IMG/VR virus record: IMGVR_UViG_3300007512_000062
Span: 1 to 48,070 of that record
DNA length: 48,070 nucleotides
From: a virus
Direction: 5' to 3' (one strand)
Of the stretch, positions 19,895-27,315 are shown piece after piece. The notes under the pieces were generated by a model. That model searched no databases. It was not told the DNA's origin and was given only the letters and a program-made list of their open reading frames with translations. Position numbers and translations under genes: made by a program. Within the stretch, counting starts at the first letter, position 1, and each line of letters opens with the position of its first letter.

Positions 19895-20275
19895 ATGAGC
19901 GGATTTGAAGATATTAAAGGGTTAAAGTTACCAGGTGTTGATGCTAAAGGTAACTTTCCTAGTAAACACCCCCAATTTATTACACAAAATGGGAAATCTG
20001 TAATTAACCCTGCTTGGAATAAAGACCAAGCTATCTTACGTGAACAAGCTAAAGAAGTAGTTCGTATGAATCAGCAAGATATTATGAAAGATGCTGCTCG
20101 TCACGAAAAGAATATGTATAAACCTAAACCTCAGAATACTGGTTTTAGATTCCCAGGAGGAACTAAATTACCAGGCGTGTTAGGTATTCCTTTCTTACTG
20201 CAAGACTTTATGCATTTATATAACTTACAAACAGCTCCAGAAATCTTACCATCAGGTGCCCCTAAAGAAATATGA
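19895..20275 (+). CDS. Orphan-orientation protein 1, unknown function
   Basis: 126 residues from the ATG at 19895 (a TTG seven codons upstream overlaps the promoter and is less likely). No ribosome binding site precedes it, and TATAAT ends nine bases before the ATG, which points to a leaderless mRNA. The N half is polar and basic (KHPQFITQNGK, AKEVVRMNQQD). The C half has a Gly/Pro-rich hydrophobic segment (FPGGTKLPGVLGIPFLLQDF). It faces against its neighbours SSB and the 163-aa gene. Its sequence style resembles the internal virion proteins more than replication genes, but no family was recognised. Confidence 0.65.
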   Translation: MSGFEDIKGLKLPGVDAKGNFPSKHPQFITQNGKSVINPAWNKDQAILREQAKEVVRMNQQDIMKDAARHEKNMYKPKPQNTGFRFPGGTKLPGVLGIPFLLQDFMHLYNLQTAPEILPSGAPKEI

Positions 20276-20658
20276 CCTCTGATGAATTAAAGCAGTTATC
20301 TCTTAATACTTTAGCAGGAGCATCTGCTGCACAAGCTGCAGATATGACCAGACATGCTTTAACAGGTAAAGGTCAGTCATGGTTACCTAATTCTATGGCA
20401 GCTAAACAAGGTATTCCTAATCCTTCCACTACTAATTGGTGGAAAGCAGGTAAACTTCCTATGAACCTTCAAGGTTCTTTTATGGGAGCTAAACCAACAG
20501 TAGGTGGTACTCTAGGTCTTGCAGCACTTGCAGGATATGGGGGTTACAAGTTAGGTGATTGGTTTATCAATACTAATGTTGCTGATTCTATAGGATTAGG
20601 TAGAAAAGATCTAGAAGGCTATGGTTCTTACCTAGCAAATCTTAAATTACCTAAATAG
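20272..20658 (+). CDS. Orphan-orientation protein 2, one membrane segment
   Basis: 128 residues, start overlapping the previous stop (ATGA). The N half is Ala/Met-rich and helical. Residues about 76-100 (VGGTLGLAALAGYGGYKLGDWF) form a Gly-zipper-like membrane helix. The stop abuts the stop of the convergent 163-aa gene with no spacer. With its partner it forms an independent two-gene rightward unit; superinfection exclusion, an ejected virion component or lysis are all possible, and nothing in the sequence decides between them. Confidence 0.65.
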   Translation: MTSDELKQLSLNTLAGASAAQAADMTRHALTGKGQSWLPNSMAAKQGIPNPSTTNWWKAGKLPMNLQGSFMGAKPTVGGTLGLAALAGYGGYKLGDWFINTNVADSIGLGRKDLEGYGSYLANLKLPK

Positions 20659-21150
20659 TTATTCCATACTTTCAACAAAGTTTTTCCAAGCTTTGTCATC
20701 TTTAATCTGTTCTAGTAAACTACTGTCTTGAAATACATCAGTAGTAAAGTAGTTACCATCAGTAGCTTTTACAATATCATCATATAAAGCATACCATTCA
20801 GTATCTAAGTCAAATTGATTAAACAGCTTATTTGAAGTCTGTAATGAAAGTAGTTTATTAGTTCCTTTTACTTTGATTCCTCTAGTATCTTTACGAATAC
20901 CAAATCTAGTAAACGATTTATTAAAAGTTATCATTACTGAATCATCATGGTGTAACCCTAATTTTTCAATAGCATTTGCGTGGAAACGCACATAAATACT
21001 ATTATTTTTATGTTGAGCATACTGTTTGATAGTAATATCAATTGCTTGTACGATATCTCCCATTAGTAAATTAAAATCTAAGTTTTCTGTAGATACTCCT
21101 AGATCATTAGGTATTTTTGATTTGAAATTACGGTCTTTAATAAATCCCAT
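20659..21150 (-). CDS. Conserved-looking protein of unknown function
   Basis: 163 residues; start preceded by TAGGAGAATAAT. Mixed alpha/beta composition with no membrane segment or Cys cluster. Residues 60-95 (KLGLHHDDSVMITFNKSFTRFGIRKDT) look like a compact beta-rich domain, and the C terminus is acidic. It is downstream of the 69-aa gene by one base, so the two form an operon in the early/middle block. I recognise no family. Confidence 0.65.
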   Translation of the reverse strand: MGFIKDRNFKSKIPNDLGVSTENLDFNLLMGDIVQAIDITIKQYAQHKNNSIYVRFHANAIEKLGLHHDDSVMITFNKSFTRFGIRKDTRGIKVKGTNKLLSLQTSNKLFNQFDLDTEWYALYDDIVKATDGNYFTTDVFQDSSLLEQIKDDKAWKNFVESME

Positions 21151-21151
21151 A

Positions 21152-21361
21152 TTATTCTCCTAAATGCGTATAACGTTCTTTCATAATCTCATTTACAATG
21201 TGCCAACTAATCTGGGCAACATCAGTTGCATCACAGTAATTACGAGCAGCTATCACAGGTGCTATAGCTAAAACTAATTTATCTTCTAGTTTCATGTCTT
21301 CTGTACCTGTTACTTGTTTGAACAATTTAAGTTGTTCAGGGGTCAGTTCTTTCTTCACCAT
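21152..21361 (-). CDS. 69-aa helical protein
   Basis: Starts at the ATG at 21361, set by AGGAG eight bases upstream; an earlier in-frame ATG at 21394 has no such site and overlaps an inverted repeat. The product is acidic and helical (LTPEQLKLFKQVTGTEDMKLEDKL, then a Cys/Asp segment and ISWHIVNEIMKE). It is unrecognised. It is preceded by a 9-codon leader ORF and a long-range inverted repeat that may control it. Confidence 0.6.
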   Translation of the reverse strand: MVKKELTPEQLKLFKQVTGTEDMKLEDKLVLAIAPVIAARNYCDATDVAQISWHIVNEIMKERYTHLGE

Positions 21362-21375
21362 ATTTGGATCTCCTG

Positions 21376-21405
21376 TTATAATGTGAGTGTCCACCAGGTT
21401 TTCAT
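21376..21405 (-). CDS. 9-codon leader ORF, MKTWWTLTL
   Basis: ATG at 21405 with an excellent ribosome binding site (AAGGAG, ATATTT spacer), nine codons, then TAA. It contains tandem Trp codons. Its codons 3-7 lie in the right arm of an 11-bp inverted repeat, and its ribosome binding site lies in the loop. The stop is 14 bases before the 69-aa gene start. This arrangement resembles a translated leader controlling the next gene; the role is inferred. Confidence 0.4.
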   Translation of the reverse strand: MKTWWTLTL

Positions 21406-21454
21406 AAATATCTCCTTATTACTTTAAAACCCATAAAAGTATACTGGTGGACAC
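21387..21454. repeat. 11-bp inverted repeat around the leader ORF
   Basis: GTGTCCACCAG at 21387-21397 and CTGGTGGACAC at 21444-21454, perfect complements separated by 46 bases. In the leftward RNA the pair would enclose the leader ribosome binding site in a loop and occlude its Trp codons. It could alternatively be a protein-binding operator. Confidence 0.6.
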
Positions 21455-21915
21455 CTGTATATTATGTAAAGAGATATATAGTTTGAATTAGAGTGCCTCT
21501 ACAAATAGGAAAGTAGAGGACTAACATTTACGATGTTTCTAACGATATAAACCTAATTGAGGGAGAACGTCATAGATCGAACTTACGTTTGGATCAACTA
21601 GTTTATACTGAGGGTAGTTATTTTCATAATAGCCACCATCCCTCTATACGCTATTGTAGATTATATAATAGTAGTGCCTAACAACATAGATACCAGTACA
21701 CTACTACACTCCCCTCTACACAGGGATAAAACATTATTACTGGTACCTTTTACATTAATGCCCCTTTTTTACAGGGGACTAGTGATTAATATCCCTTCAG
21801 ATAAGGGCAGCCCCAACAATCGAGGAGTGATCCATAAGGTAGATCATGTTGATCTGCCCCTGCAGCTGATTTAATGGCTCTAATCTGCGTAACCTTGGCT
21901 ATCATACCACGATAC
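21406..21915. other. 510-base intergenic region with many small hairpins
   Basis: No credible protein gene. A 66-codon + strand frame (21674-21874) has no ribosome binding site and is built over hairpin arms. Visible items are CCTCTAC/GTAGAGG (21496-21519), a TTATATAAT box at 21661-21669, then five or more nested hairpins to 21858. No early-type C-GGA-G hairpin is present. It separates the 134-aa repeat protein from the leader-controlled operon. Confidence 0.6.
21661..21870 (+). ncRNA. Candidate structured RNA with its own TATAAT box
   Basis: TTATATAAT at 21661-21669 could start a rightward RNA near 21676. What follows is dense in complementary pairs: TACCAGTA (21691) with TACTGGTA (21738), enclosing CCCT/AGGG (21712/21722); CCCCT/AGGGG (21761/21773); CCCTT/AAGGG (21793/21803); and GGTAGATCA-tgt-TGATCTGCC (21838-21858, nine pairs with one G-T). 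No terminator T-run was found. Either strand could carry the structure, and the strand is inferred from the TATAAT box only. Confidence 0.3.
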
Positions 21916-22320
21916 TTAAGTAGCTTTATTAATTAATTTCCAGAAACCATCTGGGTCAAAGTACATACGTTGTTTAATGATACTAGGTACTGATTTTTCT
22001 TTTTTACGTGTCTTAGTATGTCTAGGTGCTAATACCTTTTTAGGATCTGTATAACAAGATAACCTAGTAGCAGCAGTAGACATTGGAATACTTAAAGCTT
22101 CAGATAATGAAGCAGCATTCCATTTAGTGCCATCATCTAAAGTGTAAAACCTCCCGCCTTTATGGGTTTTATTAACTTTACGATAAACTAACTTAGGATC
22201 TTTCGATGCCATTAATCTTGCATAGGCAGTACTAACACTGCACCCTAATTGTTCACTAAGCTGGTTAGTTGTAATAACAGTACCATCATCTAATGTGAAT
22301 TCTAAATTTTTACTGCCCAC
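21916..22320 (-). CDS. Tandem-repeat DNA-binding-like protein
   Basis: 134 residues, GTG start set by CAGGAG six bases upstream. It consists of two copies of one unit: residues 7-46 (FTLDDGTVITTNQLSEQLG, STAYARL, DPKLVYRK) and 57-98 (YTLDDGTKWNAASLSEALS, STAATRL, DPKKVLAPR). Each unit has a short beta hairpin then a helix-turn-helix-like LSExLxxxxSTAxxRL, followed by a basic stretch (RHTKTRKKEK). This suggests a duplicated DNA-reading module and a regulatory role in the replication block. The family assignment is inference from the repeat pattern. Confidence 0.7.
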   Translation of the reverse strand: MGSKNLEFTLDDGTVITTNQLSEQLGCSVSTAYARLMASKDPKLVYRKVNKTHKGGRFYTLDDGTKWNAASLSEALSIPMSTAATRLSCYTDPKKVLAPRHTKTRKKEKSVPSIIKQRMYFDPDGFWKLINKAT

Positions 22321-22322
22321 AG

Positions 22323-22406
22323 TTACTCCTGGAAGTCGTTAATAATTAAATAAATAAGCCATGCTTGGTATAGAATACTTGCCCCAACTAGGTATTCAAA
22401 TAACAT
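22323..22406 (-). CDS. 27-aa membrane miniprotein
   Basis: ATG at 22406, 27 codons, with AGGGGA at suitable distance upstream. The peptide is one hydrophobic helix (LFEYLVGASILYQAWLIYLI) with a polar C terminus. It fills the gap between two genes, and its last codons contain the CAGGAG that serves the next GTG start, so it may also act as a coupling ORF. Confidence 0.5.
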   Translation of the reverse strand: MLFEYLVGASILYQAWLIYLIINDFQE

Positions 22407-22407
22407 A

Positions 22408-22710
22408 TTAGTCCCCTTGTGTAGGTATTAACCAATACACACGTTTATCAATGGAATCTACTTGACTCTCAATTAAAACACTCTGTTTAAGTTCTAATAC
22501 TGCACGTTTGATTGTAGATATTGATTTATCTGCAAAATACGGATTATGTACAATAGATGAAATATTTGCTTTGTTCGCTGCTATGTAGATAAAGATATCT
22601 TTAGCTGTATTACTTAAATCATATTTATCTAAAGCTTCATCTACTTCAGCTTTAACTAATTGTTTCTTACGCCAAATTTGCGCAATATTTTTTAATGCTC
22701 GATTTTTCAT
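22408..22710 (-). CDS. Winged-helix DNA-binding protein
   Basis: 100 residues; start set by AAGGAG upstream. The N terminus is basic and helical (KNIAQIWRKKQLVK). Residues 35-95 give a helix, a recognition-helix candidate (DKSISTIKRAVLELKQ) and a two-strand wing (VLIESQVDSIDKRVYWLIP). It is likely a small transcription or replication regulator, since it is followed by a membrane miniprotein and the tandem-repeat protein. The 124 bases upstream hold only a weak GGCAGT/ACTGCC inverted repeat. Confidence 0.6.
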   Translation of the reverse strand: MKNRALKNIAQIWRKKQLVKAEVDEALDKYDLSNTAKDIFIYIAANKANISSIVHNPYFADKSISTIKRAVLELKQSVLIESQVDSIDKRVYWLIPTQGD

Positions 22711-22834
22711 TTTTCTCCTTAATTAGAAGGCAGTCTTAGTTAAAGTCATAAACTGCCAAAATGACTAGCAACTTGAGTTTAATTTATAGTCCTCGTCTAC
22801 TAAAGGCTAAACTCTGCATATTTACATAAACACC

Positions 22835-23590
22835 TTAGTCTTCATAGTAAGTATGAAGACGTTCCAGTACATGTTGTATATTGTTATCAATGAATGTTTC
22901 ATTCATTTCCCACATACCTACTGGACTACGCATACGCTCGTTAACAGTTTCTTTAGTTAAACGAGTTTGGTATACATATTTAAAGCCAAGCATCTCTTCT
23001 GTGTCATTAATCTTATATAGAGGAGAGTTAGCAATTTCCATTTTAGTTAATGGCATCTTCTTACAGCTGATAACAGTAGAGAAGAAACTCTCTATACCTT
23101 GATTCATTAATGAGCCTTTAACTTTAACAAGCGTTTCATTAACCATTTCAGACTCATTATAGACATCTGAGGTATGAGCTAAGAAAATGATATTACGAGT
23201 AGATTTAGCTACATCTTGTGCCATCATATTCTTCATAAACTGAGCATAACCTCCCCAGGCTTGCATAGTGTTAGATGAAGTCAGTACTTTAGTACTTTCA
23301 TACATATCCATTAGATACGTTAAACTATCTACTACAACTGTGTGAATGCTACCTGTATCATGGTCTTTACCACCAATATTGATAGACTCTTCAGTCTCTA
23401 ACGCATTGATAATCATAGGAACATGTTCAGGATCTGTGATTGTGTACTGAATAAAATCAGATTTAAAAGGTAATTTTTTATTGTTCTCACAATTAAGATA
23501 CAAAACACCTTTTGGGTCATCAATATGTTGAAGACTTGCTGATTTACCTGATGCGGATTTACCACATACTAATACTAAGTTATTGTTCAT
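22835..23590 (-). CDS. RecA-like recombination ATPase (Sak4-type)
   Basis: 251 residues. Walker A is GKSASGKS at residues 10-17, right after the first strand (NLVLVC). A Walker B-type strand follows (IHTVVVDSLTYLM), and later IIFLAHTSDV resembles the sensor strand of RecA-fold proteins. Length and layout match the phage Sak4 family of single-strand annealing ATPases, which work with the phage SSB; N4 has a comparable ATPase beside its primase gene. The start lies one base after the ATPase-primase stop with AAGGAG inside the end of that gene, so both are made together. Confidence 0.8.
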   Translation of the reverse strand: MNNNLVLVCGKSASGKSASLQHIDDPKGVLYLNCENNKKLPFKSDFIQYTITDPEHVPMIINALETEESINIGGKDHDTGSIHTVVVDSLTYLMDMYESTKVLTSSNTMQAWGGYAQFMKNMMAQDVAKSTRNIIFLAHTSDVYNESEMVNETLVKVKGSLMNQGIESFFSTVISCKKMPLTKMEIANSPLYKINDTEEMLGFKYVYQTRLTKETVNERMRSPVGMWEMNETFIDNNIQHVLERLHTYYED

Positions 23591-25723
23591 TTAAACTCCT
23601 TGACGTTTAATTTTAGAATTAAGAGCTGCATTTACTTGATTTTTCAATTCAGTCTCTGGAAGAGGCACTTCTAACTTATCATTAAAGTTAGCTAGAAGAC
23701 CTTCAATTTCACTCATATCTGCTCCACTATCTATGTATACACAACCTAATCTGTACAGCATATTAGAACGATTACCCATTTCTGTATTAGCTAAGAACCA
23801 TCTTTCCATATTAGAAATAGCTCCTGCATCAATTACAGACTGGTTGAATTTATCTGATTTTTTAGTTTGAGGGATAAATAGTGTAGCGTCTACTAATTTA
23901 CCTTGGTTGTATACATGATGCCCATTATGAGATAACCACTTACGTGAAATGTTCTTAGTTTGTGCATCTACATCAAAAGGTAACCACGAGAATACATTTT
24001 CCATGAATTTACTATAGTCTCTTGATGATAGTTTTAGATAATGACTAATAGGTAGAATGATTCTAAATCTATTTGTATCAGTTGTATGACGTTTAGTAGT
24101 AGCCATTAGATATGTATACTGCTCTAATAATGTTTCAGCAGTACTCATTTGTACAGTACCATCTAAATCTAAGATTAATAGATCAAAACCAGGAATAGCA
24201 TTATCACTATTACGATACCCATCTTTAAATGCATGAGCTGTATAGTGATATCCAGGGTTTGTCACTAATTCATGAAGCTTAGTAAAGTTTGTACAGTCTT
24301 CTTGAAAATTCTCAGTTATGTCAGTACTATGAGATACATGTATTTTATCTAAATCAGTTTTTTTAAGTGCTTCTCCTGAAAAGAACTCAATACCATCAGT
24401 TTCTGATCTACGAATAATAATATTATTCTTATACCCATAAGCAATAGCTAAATTCATTAAAGATTGTTTGTCTCTTTCACTGCCTTTATAAAAAGGTAAA
24501 TCTTCTACAAGATCTACTTGTGTTACTTCAGTACCAATATCAGCAATATACTCAGCTAATCGAATATATGGGCCTTTCTTTTTTAAAATTCTATTGAAAT
24601 GTTCTCCTGAATCTTCAACTAAAGTAATAGCAGCTTCTAAGTGTTCTCTTTTAACTTCTGTTTGGCCATCAATATACGCATAAGCACCAGCTAATTTAAG
24701 TGCTTTATAGTATCTATGCTTTATCTCAGTTTTGTGTAGTTCTTGATGAGCTTTCATTTTGATAGCTCTTTCTTCACAATCTGTTTTATAGGTAAGCAGC
24801 TGTATTGAGATTTCTCTACTCATTTGTATTAGAGTATTAAAATGATTAGAATTACATAAACGCTTTAAATGAAGGCTAATTTGTTGCATCAAATTACTTT
24901 GGTTTTGGTCAACTAGCTTATCAAATTGTTCTTCTGGTGTTAGAGGTGAAACCACAGATTCTGCTTGCTCATAGCCAAATAAGAGTCTACGAGCATACCC
25001 AGTTTCTAACATTTGTTTGAAATCATCTTCAGTCTTACCACCATCTAGTAATTTAGTAGGTGTACCAAATAACATTAGATTAGTAGGAGTTCTACCATCA
25101 ATGTCAGTCATTCTTTTATTTTCAGTAGTGCTCTTAATAAGCTTTTGTTTAGTCTTACCAATATCGTAGAGTTCTAAAAAAGTATTAATCATTTCTAGAT
25201 TACCTAGCAGATTACTACCTACCTCATCCATTTCTAGATTCATAGAGCCTGCACCAGCTAATAGAAGCTTTTGACGCATTTGTTTAATTGCAGGTGTTGT
25301 ACCTGAATCAAAACTAAATAGTAATTCACCACAACTTTCAAATTCACTAGTTAGTTTTTCTTCAATAGTGGTAATGTCTAGTTGACTTGTTTGAGCTAAA
25401 ACTTTTGCTAATCCTGCTATGTTTTTAGCAGCTAAGCTAGGGAATAGTGTCTGTAGGTATTCTTCTTTGAAGTCAGCAATTAAACTTTCTTCAATTAAAT
25501 TTGTAGAATATCCTTTACCTGCTCCTGAAGGCATTAAATTTAGCGCATAGGTATTAATAGGAATTACACCTCTATCTTGTGTTTCAATATTGACTCGCAT
25601 CATAGATGCAACTTTACTTAAGTAGTAAGCAGTAAGAATTCTGAAGAAATGTCTATTGTTAGATTGTGTTTTAGCTACTAATACATCAACTATATCCTCA
25701 GATAATTGAAAATATTTGGACAT
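23591..25723 (-). CDS. ATPase-primase replication protein, N4 gp42-like
   Basis: 710 residues. The N-terminal half is a P-loop ATPase of the DUF3987/primase-associated kind: Walker A LMPSGAGKG at residues 63-71, an acidic LEMDEVGSN segment near 160-170, and GRTPTNLMLFGTP further on. The C-terminal part looks like an archaeo-eukaryotic-type primase: LLILDLDGT with D519 and D521, the conserved TTKRHTTDTNRFRIILPI, and DVDAQTKNISRKW. It would unwind and prime phage DNA for the family A polymerase. The neighbours (RecA-like ATPase, nuclease) repeat the N4 gene order. The helicase activity is inferred; the primase motifs are visible. Confidence 0.75.
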   Translation of the reverse strand: MSKYFQLSEDIVDVLVAKTQSNNRHFFRILTAYYLSKVASMMRVNIETQDRGVIPINTYALNLMPSGAGKGYSTNLIEESLIADFKEEYLQTLFPSLAAKNIAGLAKVLAQTSQLDITTIEEKLTSEFESCGELLFSFDSGTTPAIKQMRQKLLLAGAGSMNLEMDEVGSNLLGNLEMINTFLELYDIGKTKQKLIKSTTENKRMTDIDGRTPTNLMLFGTPTKLLDGGKTEDDFKQMLETGYARRLLFGYEQAESVVSPLTPEEQFDKLVDQNQSNLMQQISLHLKRLCNSNHFNTLIQMSREISIQLLTYKTDCEERAIKMKAHQELHKTEIKHRYYKALKLAGAYAYIDGQTEVKREHLEAAITLVEDSGEHFNRILKKKGPYIRLAEYIADIGTEVTQVDLVEDLPFYKGSERDKQSLMNLAIAYGYKNNIIIRRSETDGIEFFSGEALKKTDLDKIHVSHSTDITENFQEDCTNFTKLHELVTNPGYHYTAHAFKDGYRNSDNAIPGFDLLILDLDGTVQMSTAETLLEQYTYLMATTKRHTTDTNRFRIILPISHYLKLSSRDYSKFMENVFSWLPFDVDAQTKNISRKWLSHNGHHVYNQGKLVDATLFIPQTKKSDKFNQSVIDAGAISNMERWFLANTEMGNRSNMLYRLGCVYIDSGADMSEIEGLLANFNDKLEVPLPETELKNQVNAALNSKIKRQGV

Positions 25724-25726
25724 GAA

Positions 25727-25996
25727 TTACCCCTTTAGTGATTTTTTATATTTATTAATATTGTTATAGTACGTTACATATACTTTGTCATACCCATATT
25801 TTAAATTGCCATAATCTACTAACTTAGCGTACGAAGTAACTCCATATTTCTTGTTCTCAAGAACATTAAGCAAATGCTCTAATTGCCCTTTTGTAAACTT
25901 ACGCTTATCAGCTTTTTTACGTTCTTTCTTAATTACGGTTGGCACTTTTTCTGTGCTTGTAAACAATTTTTTAAATAAATTAATTAAGTATTCCAC
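25727..25996 (-). CDS. Basic small protein
   Basis: 89 residues, GTG start with AAGGAG upstream. Strongly basic: an N-terminal hydrophobic helix (EYLINLFKKLF), a Lys/Arg tract (VIKKERKKADKRKFTKG), and a Tyr/Lys-rich C-terminal half. The 45-80 region (VTSYAKLVDYGNLKYGYDKVYVT) could be a small nucleic-acid-binding fold. It sits between the nuclease and primase genes. No family was recognised. Confidence 0.65.
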   Translation of the reverse strand: MEYLINLFKKLFTSTEKVPTVIKKERKKADKRKFTKGQLEHLLNVLENKKYGVTSYAKLVDYGNLKYGYDKVYVTYYNNINKYKKSLKG

Positions 25997-26005
25997 CTTA
26001 TCTCC

Positions 26006-26986
26006 TTATAAAATTAATCTACCTTCAGCAGCTAATGCTTTAGCTTGTTGGCAGATATCAACAACATCACAGTAACGACAAGCTTTTGCTTCTCCCCGTA
26101 CTGTTTTAACTACCCCAATCATTCCATCATCAGCCATACGTTGGTTAGCTTCTTCTAGAGTGTCAAAGTTCTTAGTAGCTCTTGTACCTTTAGGATTTTT
26201 AAAGTATTTATACTTAGTGTCACTTTCCCAAAGTTCTTCTTTAGTACATACAGGTAACTGCTCCTGTGGAGTGTCTATAAGTTCCTGTAATTTACTGAGC
26301 TTTTCTTTAATATACTGTTCAGTTTGTTCTACTGACCATAAAGGGTAACGCTTTGTCATTACTCTACTTTGAGGATATTTAGGATCTCTAAGAGCTGCAG
26401 CAGATGACCAGTCAGTAAAAATGAATTGAATCTCCATATGCGTATCTGTAATACGTTCTGGAGCTAACCATTTATAAATACTTCCTTGTTGGGTGTATTT
26501 AAGAGCGTTAGAATCGTAAATATATGTCCATACAGAGGTACTTTTATAATCAGATAACGTACCGTTTAAGATTAGGTCATATTTCCCTGAAATGATAAAA
26601 TTATTAAGCTCTTTTTCATGACGTTGTTCTACGTATACAGGAATATCAGTATCTGTTAGTTCATTGTCTTCAGGATTAATATTAATGCGCTCAATTATGT
26701 TAGACATACCTAAGGCTTTTAGAGCTTTTACTACGTTGTCTGGGTTAGTCCATGCTTCTTCAGCAATAGCATGAATAGCAGATCCCATTCTAGAACTGAC
26801 TAAATTTGAAATATCTACTGTTTTATCTAAGTCTTTATTTTGTTTTTGTAAAACTAGTTGACGAATAGGCTTAAGTAGAGATGTCGCACTAATTACATTA
26901 GATCTGCCATCATAATCATAGTCATCATTCATTAGCCATACTGCTAGAGGTAATGAAATGTTCTCATTATTAGTATATTTATACAT
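26006..26986 (-). CDS. PD-(D/E)XK nuclease (RecB/Cas4-like)
   Basis: 326 residues. Residues 66-78 (SRMGSAIHAIAEEAW) contain the GxxxH..E helix of RecB-type nucleases. SGKYDLILNGTLSDYKST provides the D...D-x-K catalytic core, and YTQQGSIYKWL is the Q-x3-Y helix. The C terminus has a Cys cluster CRYCDVVDIC, with an upstream Cys in PVCTKEELW, arranged as in phage exonucleases of this class and possibly binding a metal or Fe-S cluster. It would trim DNA ends for recombination or degrade host DNA. Its start overlaps the end of the 63-aa gene. Confidence 0.8.
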   Translation of the reverse strand: MYKYTNNENISLPLAVWLMNDDYDYDGRSNVISATSLLKPIRQLVLQKQNKDLDKTVDISNLVSSRMGSAIHAIAEEAWTNPDNVVKALKALGMSNIIERININPEDNELTDTDIPVYVEQRHEKELNNFIISGKYDLILNGTLSDYKSTSVWTYIYDSNALKYTQQGSIYKWLAPERITDTHMEIQFIFTDWSSAAALRDPKYPQSRVMTKRYPLWSVEQTEQYIKEKLSKLQELIDTPQEQLPVCTKEELWESDTKYKYFKNPKGTRATKNFDTLEEANQRMADDGMIGVVKTVRGEAKACRYCDVVDICQQAKALAAEGRLIL

Positions 26987-27170
26987 CTTCAGTTTTCTCT
27001 AAATTAATAGGCTTAACACGATATTCTTTGTCTTCATGCCAGCCAGGAGTAACTTCACAGTCTATCCATCTGCCATTTTGTTTAGGTTCACAACAAAGGT
27101 ATACTTTCTTTTGTATAGTGTATCCTTCAGCCCAATGATGAATTACTTCAGCATGTTTATGTGGATTCAT
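26979..27170 (-). CDS. Small conserved phage protein (HAEVI...EYRVKP type)
   Basis: 63 residues, coupled to the upstream 46-aa gene (ATGA overlap). It has the pattern of a widespread tiny phage protein: HAEVIHHWAEG at the start, W in the middle, then PGW..DKEYRVKP. The function of the family is unknown. It contains a CC pair and one further Cys. It overlaps the nuclease start by eight bases. Confidence 0.7.
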   Translation of the reverse strand: MNPHKHAEVIHHWAEGYTIQKKVYLCCEPKQNGRWIDCEVTPGWHEDKEYRVKPINLEKTEDV

Positions 27171-27307
27171 TTCTTCTCCTTGCGTGTAAATACACCCATT
27201 TTTTCTTCAACAGCAAATGACTTATCTAATACCCAACCATGTAATTGGTACTCTCCAAAATCCATGCAACGTCTCTTACCATCTATCATTTGGCAATACC
27301 AGCTCAT
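27167..27307 (-). CDS. 46-aa protein upstream of the conserved 63-aa gene
   Basis: ATG at 27307 with ATAGGAG seven bases upstream, directly after the DNA polymerase stop. 46 codons, ending by ATGA overlap with the next gene. The product has two Cys in the N half (WYCQMIDGKRRCMDF) and a basic tail (FTRKEKK). It is good by context; the function is unknown. Confidence 0.65.
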   Translation of the reverse strand: MSWYCQMIDGKRRCMDFGEYQLHGWVLDKSFAVEEKMGVFTRKEKK

Positions 27308-27315
27308 AGCTACTC

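Noticed and set aside
21480-21640. tRNA-like segment around GTTCGATC on the - strand
   Set aside because: The flanking bases do not pair into a T arm and no acceptor or anticodon arm can be drawn.
21838-21858. GGTAGATCA-tgt-TGATCTGCC as an early promoter
   Set aside because: The loop is TGT or ACA with an A-T closing pair, unlike the C-GGA-G or C-GAA-G cores of the others.
21674-21874. 66-codon + strand ORF in the large gap
   Set aside because: It has no ribosome binding site, its GTG lies at or before the predicted transcription start, and its composition follows the hairpin arms rather than a protein-like pattern.
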